Assembly: GCA_035705495.1 (NCBI GenBank)
Contig: DASSWB010000055.1
Span: 1-44,676, forward strand
Origin: DASSWB01 sp035705495
Lineage (GTDB): Bacteria > Bacteroidota > Bacteroidia > Flavobacteriales > Flavobacteriaceae
Reading direction: 5' to 3'
DNA length: 44,676 nucleotides
Part shown: one piece after another, positions 16,041 through 25,014 of the stretch
Layout: each line of letters starts with the position of its first letter
How positions within the stretch are numbered: position 1 is the stretch's first letter
Notes under the pieces: generated by a model
Seen by the model: the letters and a program-made list of their open reading frames with translations, nothing else
Databases searched by the model: none
Told to the model about the DNA's origin: nothing
Position numbers and translations under genes: made by a program

Positions 16041-18212
16041 ATGAAAAATATATTTAAGCTTTCCGCGCTTTTCCTTTTTGTCATTTCCTCAGTAACAGCA
16101 CAGAACCGGAAAGTTACCTTAGAAGAAATCTGGAACGGCACCTTTAGCCAAGAATATTTAGACGCCCTTGAATCCCTGCAAAACGGTGAAGAATATGCAA
16201 TACTTAATTTCGACAGAAAAAACAGAAGTACCAGTATTGATGTTTATAGCTACAAGACGGGGGAAAAAACCCGAACTTTGGTCAACAGCAATGATTTAAA
16301 GGAGATTGCTTTCTTTTCCGATTACAGTCTTAGTGATGATGAATCAAAAATTTTATTGGCGACAAATGTCGAACGTATCTATAGACGTTCTTCCAGGGGA
16401 ATTTATTACATCTATGATACAACAGACAAGAGTTTAAAAAAATTATATGAAGAACCCGTGCAGGAGCCTACTTTTTCACCTGATGGCAGCAAGGTAGCTT
16501 TTGTTCATGAAAACAATATTTTCGTCAAAAACCTGAAAGATGATACTTTAGTTCAAGTTACTTCGGATGGAGAAAAAAATAAAATCATCAATGGAATCAC
16601 TGACTGGGTATACGAGGAAGAATTTTCATTTGTCCGAGCTTACGAATGGAATACGGATGGAAGTCAGATAGCTTACATAAGATTTGACGAAACCGAAGTT
16701 CCCGAATTTTCGATGGATGTTTACGGTCAAGATTTATATCCTTCACAGGAGGTTTTTAAATATCCGAAGGCAGGTGAAAAAAATGCGATTGTTTCTTTGC
16801 ACACCTATAATTTGAACAGTAAAAAAACAGATAAGGTAAATCTTGATAACTATAAGGATTTTTATATTCCGAGAATAAAATGGACCAATGATGCAAATAC
16901 CCTCAGTGCACAAATCCTAAATAGACATCAGAATAATTTGGACTTATTATTTGTTGATACCCGAACAAATAAGGCTAAAACAGTACTCAATGAAGTTGAT
17001 GAGGCTTACGTTGATATTACAGATAACCTTACTTTTTTAAAAGACAACAGCTTTATCTGGACAAGTGAAAAGAATGGTTGGAACCATATTTATTATTATG
17101 ATAAAACAGGAAAATTAATTAATCAAGTGACAGATGGGCAATGGGCTGTGACCAATTACTACGGATTTAATCCTGATTCCAAAACCGTTTTTTACCAAAG
17201 TACGGAAAATGGAAGTATTAACCGGGATGTTTTTTCAATCGGAATTAATTCCAAAAACAAAAAAAGATTAACAACAAAAACCGGTCAGAATAGCGCTGAT
17301 TTCAGTGCGGATTACACATATTTCATCAACACGTTCACCAGCGCCAGCACTCCTTATGAATTTACACTTCATTCAGCTAAAAATGGGAAGCTGATCAGAA
17401 AAATCAAGGACAATCAGAAACTTCTGGAAAAAATCGCAGATTACGACTTTGCTCCCAAAGAATTTTCCACGATTCAGGTCAACGGTAATGATTTAAATAT
17501 GTGGATGATCAAGCCTACAAATTTTGATGCGGAAAAAGAATATCCCTTATTCATATCGCAATATTCAGGTCCTGGTTCCCAAGAGGTTTCCAACGTGTTC
17601 ATGGGCGCAAATGATTACTGGTACCAATTATTGGCTAACGAAGGATATATCGTGGTTGCTATCGATCCGAGAGGAACAGGTCTGAAAGGTTCTGAATTTA
17701 AAAAAGTTACCCAAAAAGAACTCGGAAAATATGAGTTGGAAGATATTATCCAGTCTGCCAAACAATTAGGTGAACGACCTTATATTGATGCGGAAAGAAT
17801 TGGAATTTGGGGATGGAGCTACGGCGGATTTATGTCATCCAACGCCATTTTAAAAGGACATGATGTTTTCAGTATGGCAATAGCCGTCGCGCCAGTTACA
17901 AGCTGGAGATTTTACGATAGCATCTACACAGAAAGATATATGACCACACCACAGGAAAATCCTTCTGGTTATGATGAGAACTCCCCTATTAATCATGTTG
18001 AGCTTCTTGAGGATCCGTATTTATTGGTTCACGGAAGTGGTGATGACAATGTTCATGTTCAAAACACGATGCGAATGATAGAAGCTCTGATCCAAGCGAA
18101 CAAACAATTTGATTGGGCTATATATCCCGATCGGAACCATGGAATCTATGGAGGCAATACAAGACTCCATCTCTACACAAAAATGACAAATTTCATTAAG
18201 GAGAATTTATAA
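16041..18212 (+). CDS. Dipeptidyl peptidase IV (S9B family), secreted
   Basis: The enzyme removes X-Pro or X-Ala dipeptides from peptide N termini, in the periplasm or on the cell surface. The 723-residue protein has a signal peptide (1-20, SSVTA). A beta-propeller part carries the substrate-amine-binding glutamates in DWVYEEEF (188-195). The C-terminal alpha/beta-hydrolase has Ser593 (GWSYGG), Asp668 (HGSGDDNVH) and His700 (PDRNHG). Length is normal for bacterial DPP IV. Two peptide transporter genes follow within 18 bases, so products of this enzyme are probably taken up directly by its operon partners. Confidence 0.95.
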   Translation: MKNIFKLSALFLFVISSVTAQNRKVTLEEIWNGTFSQEYLDALESLQNGEEYAILNFDRKNRSTSIDVYSYKTGEKTRTLVNSNDLKEIAFFSDYSLSDDESKILLATNVERIYRRSSRGIYYIYDTTDKSLKKLYEEPVQEPTFSPDGSKVAFVHENNIFVKNLKDDTLVQVTSDGEKNKIINGITDWVYEEEFSFVRAYEWNTDGSQIAYIRFDETEVPEFSMDVYGQDLYPSQEVFKYPKAGEKNAIVSLHTYNLNSKKTDKVNLDNYKDFYIPRIKWTNDANTLSAQILNRHQNNLDLLFVDTRTNKAKTVLNEVDEAYVDITDNLTFLKDNSFIWTSEKNGWNHIYYYDKTGKLINQVTDGQWAVTNYYGFNPDSKTVFYQSTENGSINRDVFSIGINSKNKKRLTTKTGQNSADFSADYTYFINTFTSASTPYEFTLHSAKNGKLIRKIKDNQKLLEKIADYDFAPKEFSTIQVNGNDLNMWMIKPTNFDAEKEYPLFISQYSGPGSQEVSNVFMGANDYWYQLLANEGYIVVAIDPRGTGLKGSEFKKVTQKELGKYELEDIIQSAKQLGERPYIDAERIGIWGWSYGGFMSSNAILKGHDVFSMAIAVAPVTSWRFYDSIYTERYMTTPQENPSGYDENSPINHVELLEDPYLLVHGSGDDNVHVQNTMRMIEALIQANKQFDWAIYPDRNHGIYGGNTRLHLYTKMTNFIKENL

Positions 18213-18230
18213 AATATAACTGAAAAATAA

Positions 18231-20075
18231 ATGACAAATACTGTAAAACCAACGCAACGCAAGGAATTATTTGGACATCCCGTCGGACTCTATATTCTCT
18301 TTTTTACAGAAATGTGGGAACGTTTTTCCTACTACGGAATGAGAGGAATATTAGTGCTTTATATGGCAGCCTCCGCTTCTTCCGTGGATCCCGGACTAGG
18401 ATGGTCAAATAAAGATGCTATCTGGCTTTACGGATGGTACACGATGCTGGTATACGTTGCATCTATTCCTGGAGGTTGGGTAGCCGATAAATTTTTAGGA
18501 CAAAAGAAAACCGTTTTTTACGGAGGTATCTTGTTATGTCTTGGTCATGGTATTTTGGCAATTCCACAAGATTGGGCGTTTTTTACAGGCCTAATTCTGA
18601 TTATTCTTGGAGTTGGTGGTTTAAAACCAAACATTTCAACTATGGTCGGCGGACTATATAAAGAAGGGGATATTCGTCGGGATAACGGATTTACTATTTT
18701 TTACATCGGAATTAATATTGGTGCCTTTTTATCCAGTATTTCAGTAGGATTGGTTGCTTATTATTACGGATGGCATTATGGTTTTGGTTTGGCTGGAATT
18801 GGAATGGTAATCGGTCAAATCGTGTACGCTTGGGGACAGAAATTTTTACGAGGTGTTGGTGAATTTACAGGTGGAACCGAAGTTTCCGAAGAAGAACGTT
18901 TGGCCGCCAAGAGACCGTTGAACAAAATAGAAAAAGACAGGGTAATCGTATTGTTGATCTCCTTTCTTATCGTTATCGTTTTCTGGGGTGCTTTTGAACA
19001 AGCAGGTGGTTTAATGAACTTGTACACAGATGCTAAAGTCGATAGAACCATTGGTCTTAGTTGGCTTCAAGAAATTCCTGCAGCTGTGTTTCAATCCCTT
19101 AATGCTGGTTATATTATCATTTTCGGAACTATCGTTGGCGGTTTTTGGGTTGGTTGGAAGAAAAAAGGTAGAGAATCATCTTCCCTGTTCAAAATGGCTT
19201 TAGGAACAATTATCATGGGGCTTGGATATGTCTTTATGATGTTTGCCTCCCAAGAAGCTAGTGCAGAAGTTTTTGGAAAGGCGGCCATGTATTGGATTTT
19301 CCTAGCGTATTTATTTCATACAATTGGTGAACTTTGTACTTCTCCTGTTGCGCTGTCATTCATTACTAAATTAGCACCGCTCAAATATGCTTCGATAATG
19401 ATGGGTATTTATTTCGCTGCTACAGGTTTTGGAAATAAATTGGCGGGAAGCATCGGGGAATCTTCACAATTGGAACCTTTTAAAGGCGAACTTCTTGCAG
19501 ATAAAGCGGAAGTAATTCCTTTTCTTTCCAAGGATTCAATTCAATTCAAAAATGAAAATAAAGAATTGGAATGGCTTTATGATTATCCGATTAATCAGGA
19601 TAAGAATTTCAGTCTTAAAACCGAAGTCTATTTGGAAAATGGAGAATTGGTATTTGAAGAAATGGAGACTGGAGAAAATATAAATAATTATTTCCGACTC
19701 GCTGGTGAAAGAACTGAAGAACTGAAAAACAAATTATCTGAAAACGCTGCTACAGAATCAAATCCATATCATGCTGCCCTTGTTTTTGAAAAGGATCAGG
19801 ATAAGGTTCAAATGGAAGAGAATAAAGGTGATGGAGAAGATTATTCCGTGACTTTTGTTTTGGAAGAAGAGCAAAGCGAACAAGAGTATAAAACTTTTAT
19901 GTGGCTAACCATTTTCACGGTATGCTTCGGTTTATTATTGATTTTGTTCCTAAAGAAGTTGAAAAAACTAACTCATGGAGCCGAGGATAACGAAAGAGAC
20001 TTAGATGAAATGGATAATGAACCCTATGAATTGGCAGACCAAGAAATAAACGAAGACGATAATAATAAAAAATAA
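18231..20075 (+). CDS. POT/PTR family peptide transporter with a large inserted domain
   Basis: This proton-coupled di/tripeptide symporter has the ExxERF motif (FFTEMWERFSYYGMR, residues 24-38), the second PTR signature around FYIGINIGAFLSS (157-169) and FEQAGG in helix 7 (255-260). I count 12 membrane helices. Between helix 11 (about 385-405) and helix 12 (about 556-576) there is a hydrophilic, acidic insertion of about 140 residues (412-552) absent from the neighbouring paralogue. By family topology this loop faces the periplasm. A charged cytoplasmic tail rich in Asp, Glu and Asn follows. It overlaps the next gene by one base (TAATG) and lies 18 bases after DPP IV. Confidence 0.93.
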   Translation: MTNTVKPTQRKELFGHPVGLYILFFTEMWERFSYYGMRGILVLYMAASASSVDPGLGWSNKDAIWLYGWYTMLVYVASIPGGWVADKFLGQKKTVFYGGILLCLGHGILAIPQDWAFFTGLILIILGVGGLKPNISTMVGGLYKEGDIRRDNGFTIFYIGINIGAFLSSISVGLVAYYYGWHYGFGLAGIGMVIGQIVYAWGQKFLRGVGEFTGGTEVSEEERLAAKRPLNKIEKDRVIVLLISFLIVIVFWGAFEQAGGLMNLYTDAKVDRTIGLSWLQEIPAAVFQSLNAGYIIIFGTIVGGFWVGWKKKGRESSSLFKMALGTIIMGLGYVFMMFASQEASAEVFGKAAMYWIFLAYLFHTIGELCTSPVALSFITKLAPLKYASIMMGIYFAATGFGNKLAGSIGESSQLEPFKGELLADKAEVIPFLSKDSIQFKNENKELEWLYDYPINQDKNFSLKTEVYLENGELVFEEMETGENINNYFRLAGERTEELKNKLSENAATESNPYHAALVFEKDQDKVQMEENKGDGEDYSVTFVLEEEQSEQEYKTFMWLTIFTVCFGLLLILFLKKLKKLTHGAEDNERDLDEMDNEPYELADQEINEDDNNKK

Positions 20076-21826
20076 TGGCAGATACAGTTTCAAACACACA
20101 TGACGATTTCTTTAAATCAAATGTTTTAGGACATCCAGCGGGGCTATTCGTTCTTTTCTTTACTGAAATGTGGGAACGCTTTTCGTACTACGGAATGCGA
20201 GCACTTTTGGTATTGTTTTTAACCTCGGCAATTTTAAATGAAGGTTGGGGCTGGCCGAGGGAACAAGCTTTGGCATTATACGGAACATATACTTCCTTGG
20301 TTTACTTAACTCCTATTTTGGGCGGATTTATTGCCGACAAATACATGGGCTATAGGAATGCCGTGGTTTTGGGAGCTTTTATTATGACTTTAGGGCATGC
20401 TTCCATGGCAGTACCTGGCGACATAGCATTGTATATTGGTCTGTTTTTATTGGTTTTAGGTAACGGGTTTTTTAAACCCAACATGACTTCCATAATTTCT
20501 CATTTATACGAAAGATTTCCTGAGAAAAAAGATGGTGCCTATACTATTTTTTACATGGGCGTAAACGCAGGAGCCTTTTTAGGTATTTTATTGTGCGGAT
20601 ATGTTGGTGAACAAATAGGCTGGCATTGGGGCTTCGGTTTGGCCGGTATTTTCATGTTTTTTGGAATGCTCCAGTTTTATTTTGCTCAAAACATTTTTGG
20701 ATCAGTTGGAAAAAAACCAGTTAAGGAAGAGGAAGATCTTAAAATCACCGAAGATTCTGATAAAAGGAATCCATTTACAATGTTCGATAAAATCCTGATT
20801 TTTGTCAGTGCTGTAATCGGATTGGTTTGGATTATCAATGATCCCGTTTCCAAAATTGCCGGTACGATGCTGTTTGATTTTAGTTTCGCGGGCTTGGACG
20901 GATCTACCGCAGTAATTCTTTTTGCACTCTTACTTTTCTTGATATTACTCGTTTCCAGAATTGTGAGGTATACAAAAGTTACGCGTGACAAAATGATTGC
21001 CATCAGTATATTTGCTTTTTTCACCGTTTTTTTCTGGGCCGCTTTTGAACAAGCCGGAGGATCGATGACCATTTTTGCAGCAGATTATACCGATAGGACA
21101 TTATCCGGAATCTGGGCCGATGTTTTCAGGGTTTCTAACACAATAATTACCTTGGTGCCTTTAGCTATTATTACCTGGGTATTGTACAAGCTTTTCTCGC
21201 AGACATTCAAAAACTATGCGCTATCGAATATTTTCTTGGGAACTAGTTTCCTTATCATATGGGGTATTGTACTCTTTATGTTGTACCAGCAATACATGAC
21301 CGATAACCCTGAGGTTCCTGCATCTTGGTTTAGCGTCCTGAATTCATTGTTCATTATTGTTTTCGCGCCGTTGTTTGCAAAACTATGGGAGAGTAAATAT
21401 AATCCACCAGCAGCCGTAAAATATGGCGCCGGACTTATCCTTTTGGGTGTGGGATTTTTAGTTTTGGCCTACGGCGCCTACGGAATTCCCCAAGGAGCAC
21501 AAGTTGCAGCTGTTAGCATCATCTGGTTGATTTTTGCCTATTTTTTCCATACCATGGGCGAACTTTGCCTTTCTCCCGTCGGACTTTCTTATCTTAGTAA
21601 ATTGGTTCCAGGAAGAATGATTGCCTTTATGTTTGGTATTTGGTATTTAGCAATTGCCATTGGGAATAAGCTTGCGGGTACAACTGGTGGCATGATTGAC
21701 AAGATTACAGAAAATTACTCATTGGCCACCTTCTTCTTTATGTTCTTTGCCATTCCTGCTGGAGCTGGAGTGTTGGTAATATTGATGAATCCCCTGCTGA
21801 AAAAGTTGATGCACGGTGTAAAATAA
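20075..21826 (+). CDS. POT/PTR family peptide transporter
   Basis: The 583-residue protein is a second proton-coupled oligopeptide symporter. It has the ExxERF motif (FFTEMWERFSYYGMR), FYMGVNAGAFLG as the second signature, and FEQAGG in the middle. Extra hydrophobic segments between helices 6 and 7 suggest the 14-helix bacterial layout. It lacks the long loop between the last two helices that its neighbour carries. Start and previous stop share one base, so translation is coupled. Two dissimilar paralogues in tandem suggest different peptide preferences. Confidence 0.93.
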   Translation: MADTVSNTHDDFFKSNVLGHPAGLFVLFFTEMWERFSYYGMRALLVLFLTSAILNEGWGWPREQALALYGTYTSLVYLTPILGGFIADKYMGYRNAVVLGAFIMTLGHASMAVPGDIALYIGLFLLVLGNGFFKPNMTSIISHLYERFPEKKDGAYTIFYMGVNAGAFLGILLCGYVGEQIGWHWGFGLAGIFMFFGMLQFYFAQNIFGSVGKKPVKEEEDLKITEDSDKRNPFTMFDKILIFVSAVIGLVWIINDPVSKIAGTMLFDFSFAGLDGSTAVILFALLLFLILLVSRIVRYTKVTRDKMIAISIFAFFTVFFWAAFEQAGGSMTIFAADYTDRTLSGIWADVFRVSNTIITLVPLAIITWVLYKLFSQTFKNYALSNIFLGTSFLIIWGIVLFMLYQQYMTDNPEVPASWFSVLNSLFIIVFAPLFAKLWESKYNPPAAVKYGAGLILLGVGFLVLAYGAYGIPQGAQVAAVSIIWLIFAYFFHTMGELCLSPVGLSYLSKLVPGRMIAFMFGIWYLAIAIGNKLAGTTGGMIDKITENYSLATFFFMFFAIPAGAGVLVILMNPLLKKLMHGVK

Positions 21827-21865
21827 TGAGACATTAATTTTTCGAATATGGTAAAAGATTGCTGA

Positions 21866-22417
21866 ATGGAAATGAAAACAAAAATATTGGTTATTCTCTT
21901 TTTGAGCTTCGTCTCTTTGACCAATGCCCAAAAAATTAATTGGATGACCATGAATGAAGCTTTGGCGGCCCAAAAGGAGAATCCGAAGAAAATTTTTATG
22001 GATGTTTATACCAAATGGTGCGGCCCTTGTAAATTGATGGACAGAAACACCTTTCAAAACGAAGATGTAGTCGAATATATCAACGAACATTATTATGCGG
22101 TAAAATTTGATGCAGAAGGTACGGAAGAAGTCTTTTACAAGGATTTTAATTACACCAATCCCAACTACGATCCGAATAGAAGGGGCAGGAACAGTCAACA
22201 TTTTTTTGCGAATGCATTACGAATCAATGCATATCCCACGGTCGTATTTTTTGATGAACAAGGAAATATAATTGCACCTGTTGCTGGATATAGAACCCCC
22301 TCTCAGTTGGAGATTTATTTAAAAATGATCAAAGAGGATCATTATAAACAATTGACCACACAAGAAGCTTGGGCGAAATACGAAGCTAATTTTAAAGGTA
22401 AGTTCAAAGATAATTAA
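21866..22417 (+). CDS. Secreted thioredoxin-fold protein with CGPC motif
   Basis: The 183-residue protein has a signal peptide (about 1-21, LTNAQ); Met3 is an equally good start. The active site is WCGPC (51-55), preceded by FMDVYTK and followed by the cis-proline loop AYPTVVFFDEQG (about 121-132). This is the DUF255/thioredoxin_7-like periplasmic type of Bacteroidota. CGPC suggests a reducing or disulfide-exchange role in the periplasm. A short insertion (YTNPNYDPNRRGRNSQH) lies before the cis-Pro loop. It lies 39 bases after the second peptide transporter and is followed by the terminator at 22469-22502. Confidence 0.85.
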   Translation: MEMKTKILVILFLSFVSLTNAQKINWMTMNEALAAQKENPKKIFMDVYTKWCGPCKLMDRNTFQNEDVVEYINEHYYAVKFDAEGTEEVFYKDFNYTNPNYDPNRRGRNSQHFFANALRINAYPTVVFFDEQGNIIAPVAGYRTPSQLEIYLKMIKEDHYKQLTTQEAWAKYEANFKGKFKDN

Positions 22418-22450
22418 TGTTGATTCGATTGAAATTTGCTAAGATGTTCA

Positions 22451-24472
22451 TTATTCAACAATAAAAGCTCCCTTTTCACGAGTACTGTGAAAAGGGATTT
22501 TTCCTTTTTTACAGGTTTCTTTCCATTGATTTACAAATGACGGATAATTGCTTCCATCAGCAATAATAAAAGTAGGATCCACAACTTCTATTAGGCGTTC
22601 CAGATTAATTTCCGGCGAATTTTTCAGTATTAAAAAATCAATTGTAGGAACATCAATATTATAAATCCCCAAACTGTCAATAATCAATATTTTTTGATCT
22701 TTATAAAAATGAAAACCGTCTAAAGTCCCAGAATATTCAACATTTTCTTGTGCAATCTCCTCTTCCAATAAATAAGTTTTTAGAAAAGAGGCATTTTCAA
22801 TATCTGAGTCAGAATAAGTTTTCAAACTGTGATTTTCTTTAATTCCCAAAGCAGAGTTTCGGCTTTGGTGAAAAACCACTACTTCCGATTCAGAATTTTC
22901 CCTTTTTTGATAGACAAATACCAACTGAATCAATATGATACTTCCCAAAATATATTGAAACCGCTTTGCTGACATTTTTTTTAAAAATAAAAAAGTGCTA
23001 CAAATGAGAACATAAAAAGCAATCGCCTGAAAATCCGAAAAAGGAATATCTTTTAAAACAAAAACCTGTTGTTCGGAAATCCAACGCACAATAGAATTGA
23101 GATAAAAAATTATCAATTCATAAGCTTCCGCAATAAATGAAGGAAGCATTCCGAAAAGAGCCAAAGCGATTACGAGAATTCCTACACCTAGAATAATTCC
23201 GAGGAAAGGAAGGATTATAAGATTGGACACGAAAAACAATCCCGGAAACTGATGAAAATAAAAAAGTGTGAGGGGAAGTACACCTATTTGTGCTGCCCAA
23301 GATACCGTAAAAATGCCCCAAAGCATCTTCGGAAGTTTCTTTTCGACTTTGAAAAACCTGTTGAAGACAGGTTGGAAAATGACAATTGAAATAACGGCAA
23401 CATAGCTTAATTGAAATCCTACCTCAAATAAATAAAAAGGATTTATAAGCAATATGATAATAAGAGATGTCGCAACCGCATTTAAAACATGTCCTTTTCT
23501 GTTGAAATGCATTCCTATCGCCACAAAAGTAAACATGGTTACTGCTCTTAAAATAGAAGCAGACAAACCAGCCAAAAATGCAAAGCACCACAACAAGCCA
23601 ACCACCAAAATTAACTGTATGAGGGCACCATGGGCGAAATATTTAAGTGGGGACAACAAATAATTAAGTAACAAAAGAATGATTCCCACATGTAAGCCAG
23701 AGACAGCAAGAATATGGATTACACCCGCATCCGCGTATTGATTATAAACTTCTTTGGACACATCTTTCTTTTCTCCCAAAAGCAGGGCTTCTATAATAGC
23801 CAACTCATCATCTTGAAAGCCATTTTTCTTTAATTCGGTAATGATGGTTGACCTTGCCCTTGCGGCAAGTCCTTTCAAGCTGGATTTGGGTTGTTTTTCA
23901 AAATTCAAAAATTTAGATTTTCGAAAATCAATCTCCTTGTAGACGCCTTTGTTTGCTAAATAGTTTTTATAGTTGAATTGATACGGATTCAATGGTCCTG
24001 CAATATTTTCCAAAACTGATATCATGGAAATGCGATCATCAACTTGAACATTCCGCAAGGAATCCTGCGGAATGTAGAAGATTATGTTTCCGTGAGTCGG
24101 TTTCCCATTTACAAAATCAATTTCCGCCAAATATTTTTCATTGTAAACATCAGGTTTTAAGATTTCTCGAATGTTGATGGTGATTAAACTAGGAATAGAA
24201 TTTGAAGTATGGTTCAAATAATGATTTGGTTGATTTTGAGGTGAATGTAGTTGAACAGTCGCAAATCCGACGAGAAAAAAAATGGCACACGAAACAATTC
24301 CGAAGAAAACATTTTGCTTCCATAATTTTTTGGAATAAAAAAATGCGATGATCAAAGAGAAAATCAATAAAATCCCCGTCAGGGCAACAAAGAAGAGAGG
24401 GAATTCAAAAAAACGCGCCGTGAGAATACCTACTATAAGGAAACCCGAAAATTTTAATAATGTGTATTTCAA
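22451..24472 (-). CDS. comEC: ComEC/Rec2-type DNA uptake channel with degenerate C-terminal domain
   Basis: ComEC carries single-stranded DNA across the inner membrane during natural transformation. The 673-residue protein has N-terminal helices, an OB-fold-like DUF4131 domain (about 90-200), and the polytopic Competence domain starting at ILAVSGLHVGIILLLLNYLLSP (about 254-275), with about eight further helices. The last 150 residues occupy the place of the metallo-beta-lactamase domain but lack the H-x-H-x-D-H metal site. Competence activity in this organism is inferred. It is last in the surE-lpxB-NlpC operon, 28 bases after the NlpC gene. Confidence 0.88.
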   Translation of the reverse strand: MKYTLLKFSGFLIVGILTARFFEFPLFFVALTGILLIFSLIIAFFYSKKLWKQNVFFGIVSCAIFFLVGFATVQLHSPQNQPNHYLNHTSNSIPSLITINIREILKPDVYNEKYLAEIDFVNGKPTHGNIIFYIPQDSLRNVQVDDRISMISVLENIAGPLNPYQFNYKNYLANKGVYKEIDFRKSKFLNFEKQPKSSLKGLAARARSTIITELKKNGFQDDELAIIEALLLGEKKDVSKEVYNQYADAGVIHILAVSGLHVGIILLLLNYLLSPLKYFAHGALIQLILVVGLLWCFAFLAGLSASILRAVTMFTFVAIGMHFNRKGHVLNAVATSLIIILLINPFYLFEVGFQLSYVAVISIVIFQPVFNRFFKVEKKLPKMLWGIFTVSWAAQIGVLPLTLFYFHQFPGLFFVSNLIILPFLGIILGVGILVIALALFGMLPSFIAEAYELIIFYLNSIVRWISEQQVFVLKDIPFSDFQAIAFYVLICSTFLFLKKMSAKRFQYILGSIILIQLVFVYQKRENSESEVVVFHQSRNSALGIKENHSLKTYSDSDIENASFLKTYLLEEEIAQENVEYSGTLDGFHFYKDQKILIIDSLGIYNIDVPTIDFLILKNSPEINLERLIEVVDPTFIIADGSNYPSFVNQWKETCKKGKIPFHSTREKGAFIVE
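22469..22502 (+). terminator. Rho-independent terminator inside the comEC 3' coding end
   Basis: A perfect 11-bp stem (22469-22479 with 22487-22497), a 7-base loop and five T residues make a plus-strand terminator about 50 bases after the thioredoxin-like gene. It lies wholly within the last codons of the convergent comEC gene. On the minus strand the sequence after the hairpin is a poorer T run. Confidence 0.85.
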
Positions 24473-24500
24473 TATATGACTGGTTCCGAGAAAAACCGGT

Positions 24501-25013
24501 TTAGATTATTCTGCGGACCATCACAAAACTTTCTTTCCAATATTTCTCATCCAAAGAAGAGATAATCACTCCCCTGGAAGTGGTTGAATGGATAAAAAAT
24601 ATTTTTCCTGATTTCTTTTTCACGACCAAGCCGACATGGTTTACATTTTTGCTGTTTTTATCGGTTCCAAAGAATAAAAAATCTCCTTCAGCTATTTCCC
24701 GTTCACTGATTTTTCTTCCATATTGGGACATCGCTTTTGACGTCCGCGGAATTTTGACATCTTCACTTAAACAAGCCGTGTAGATTAAACCAGAGCAATC
24801 CATTCCTTTAGAAGTCGTACCTCCGAATTTATACGGAGTACCTTCAAAAGATTCAGCAATATCTATGATTTTATCAATTTTCTTATCAGAAGATTTTGAT
24901 GGTCGGACTTTCGTTTTGCCTGCTTCTTTTTTCGTGGTTACAACCGAAGGTTTTGAGCTTCCGCAGGAGGTTAAAAGTGTAATCGTGAAAATTATTAAAA
25001 AAACTTTCCTCAT
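24501..25013 (-). CDS. NlpC/P60 peptidoglycan endopeptidase, lipoprotein
   Basis: The 170-residue protein starts with a lipoprotein signal (LLTSC, Cys17), then a basic linker (20-45), then an NlpC/P60 domain. The catalytic Cys73 lies in GMDCSGL, His126 in VNHVGLV and the third residue His142 in FIHSTTSRG. This family cleaves gamma-D-Glu-diaminopimelate stem-peptide bonds in peptidoglycan, here on a lipid anchor in the envelope. Length is normal for a single-domain Spr/MepS-like member. It starts one base after the lpxB stop, so the genes are likely coupled. Confidence 0.93.
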   Translation of the reverse strand: MRKVFLIIFTITLLTSCGSSKPSVVTTKKEAGKTKVRPSKSSDKKIDKIIDIAESFEGTPYKFGGTTSKGMDCSGLIYTACLSEDVKIPRTSKAMSQYGRKISEREIAEGDFLFFGTDKNSKNVNHVGLVVKKKSGKIFFIHSTTSRGVIISSLDEKYWKESFVMVRRII

Positions 25014-25014
25014 C

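Noticed and set aside
20686..21072. 128-residue open frame antisense to the second peptide transporter
   Set aside because: Low complexity typical of antisense of a membrane protein gene, no start context, no known motif.
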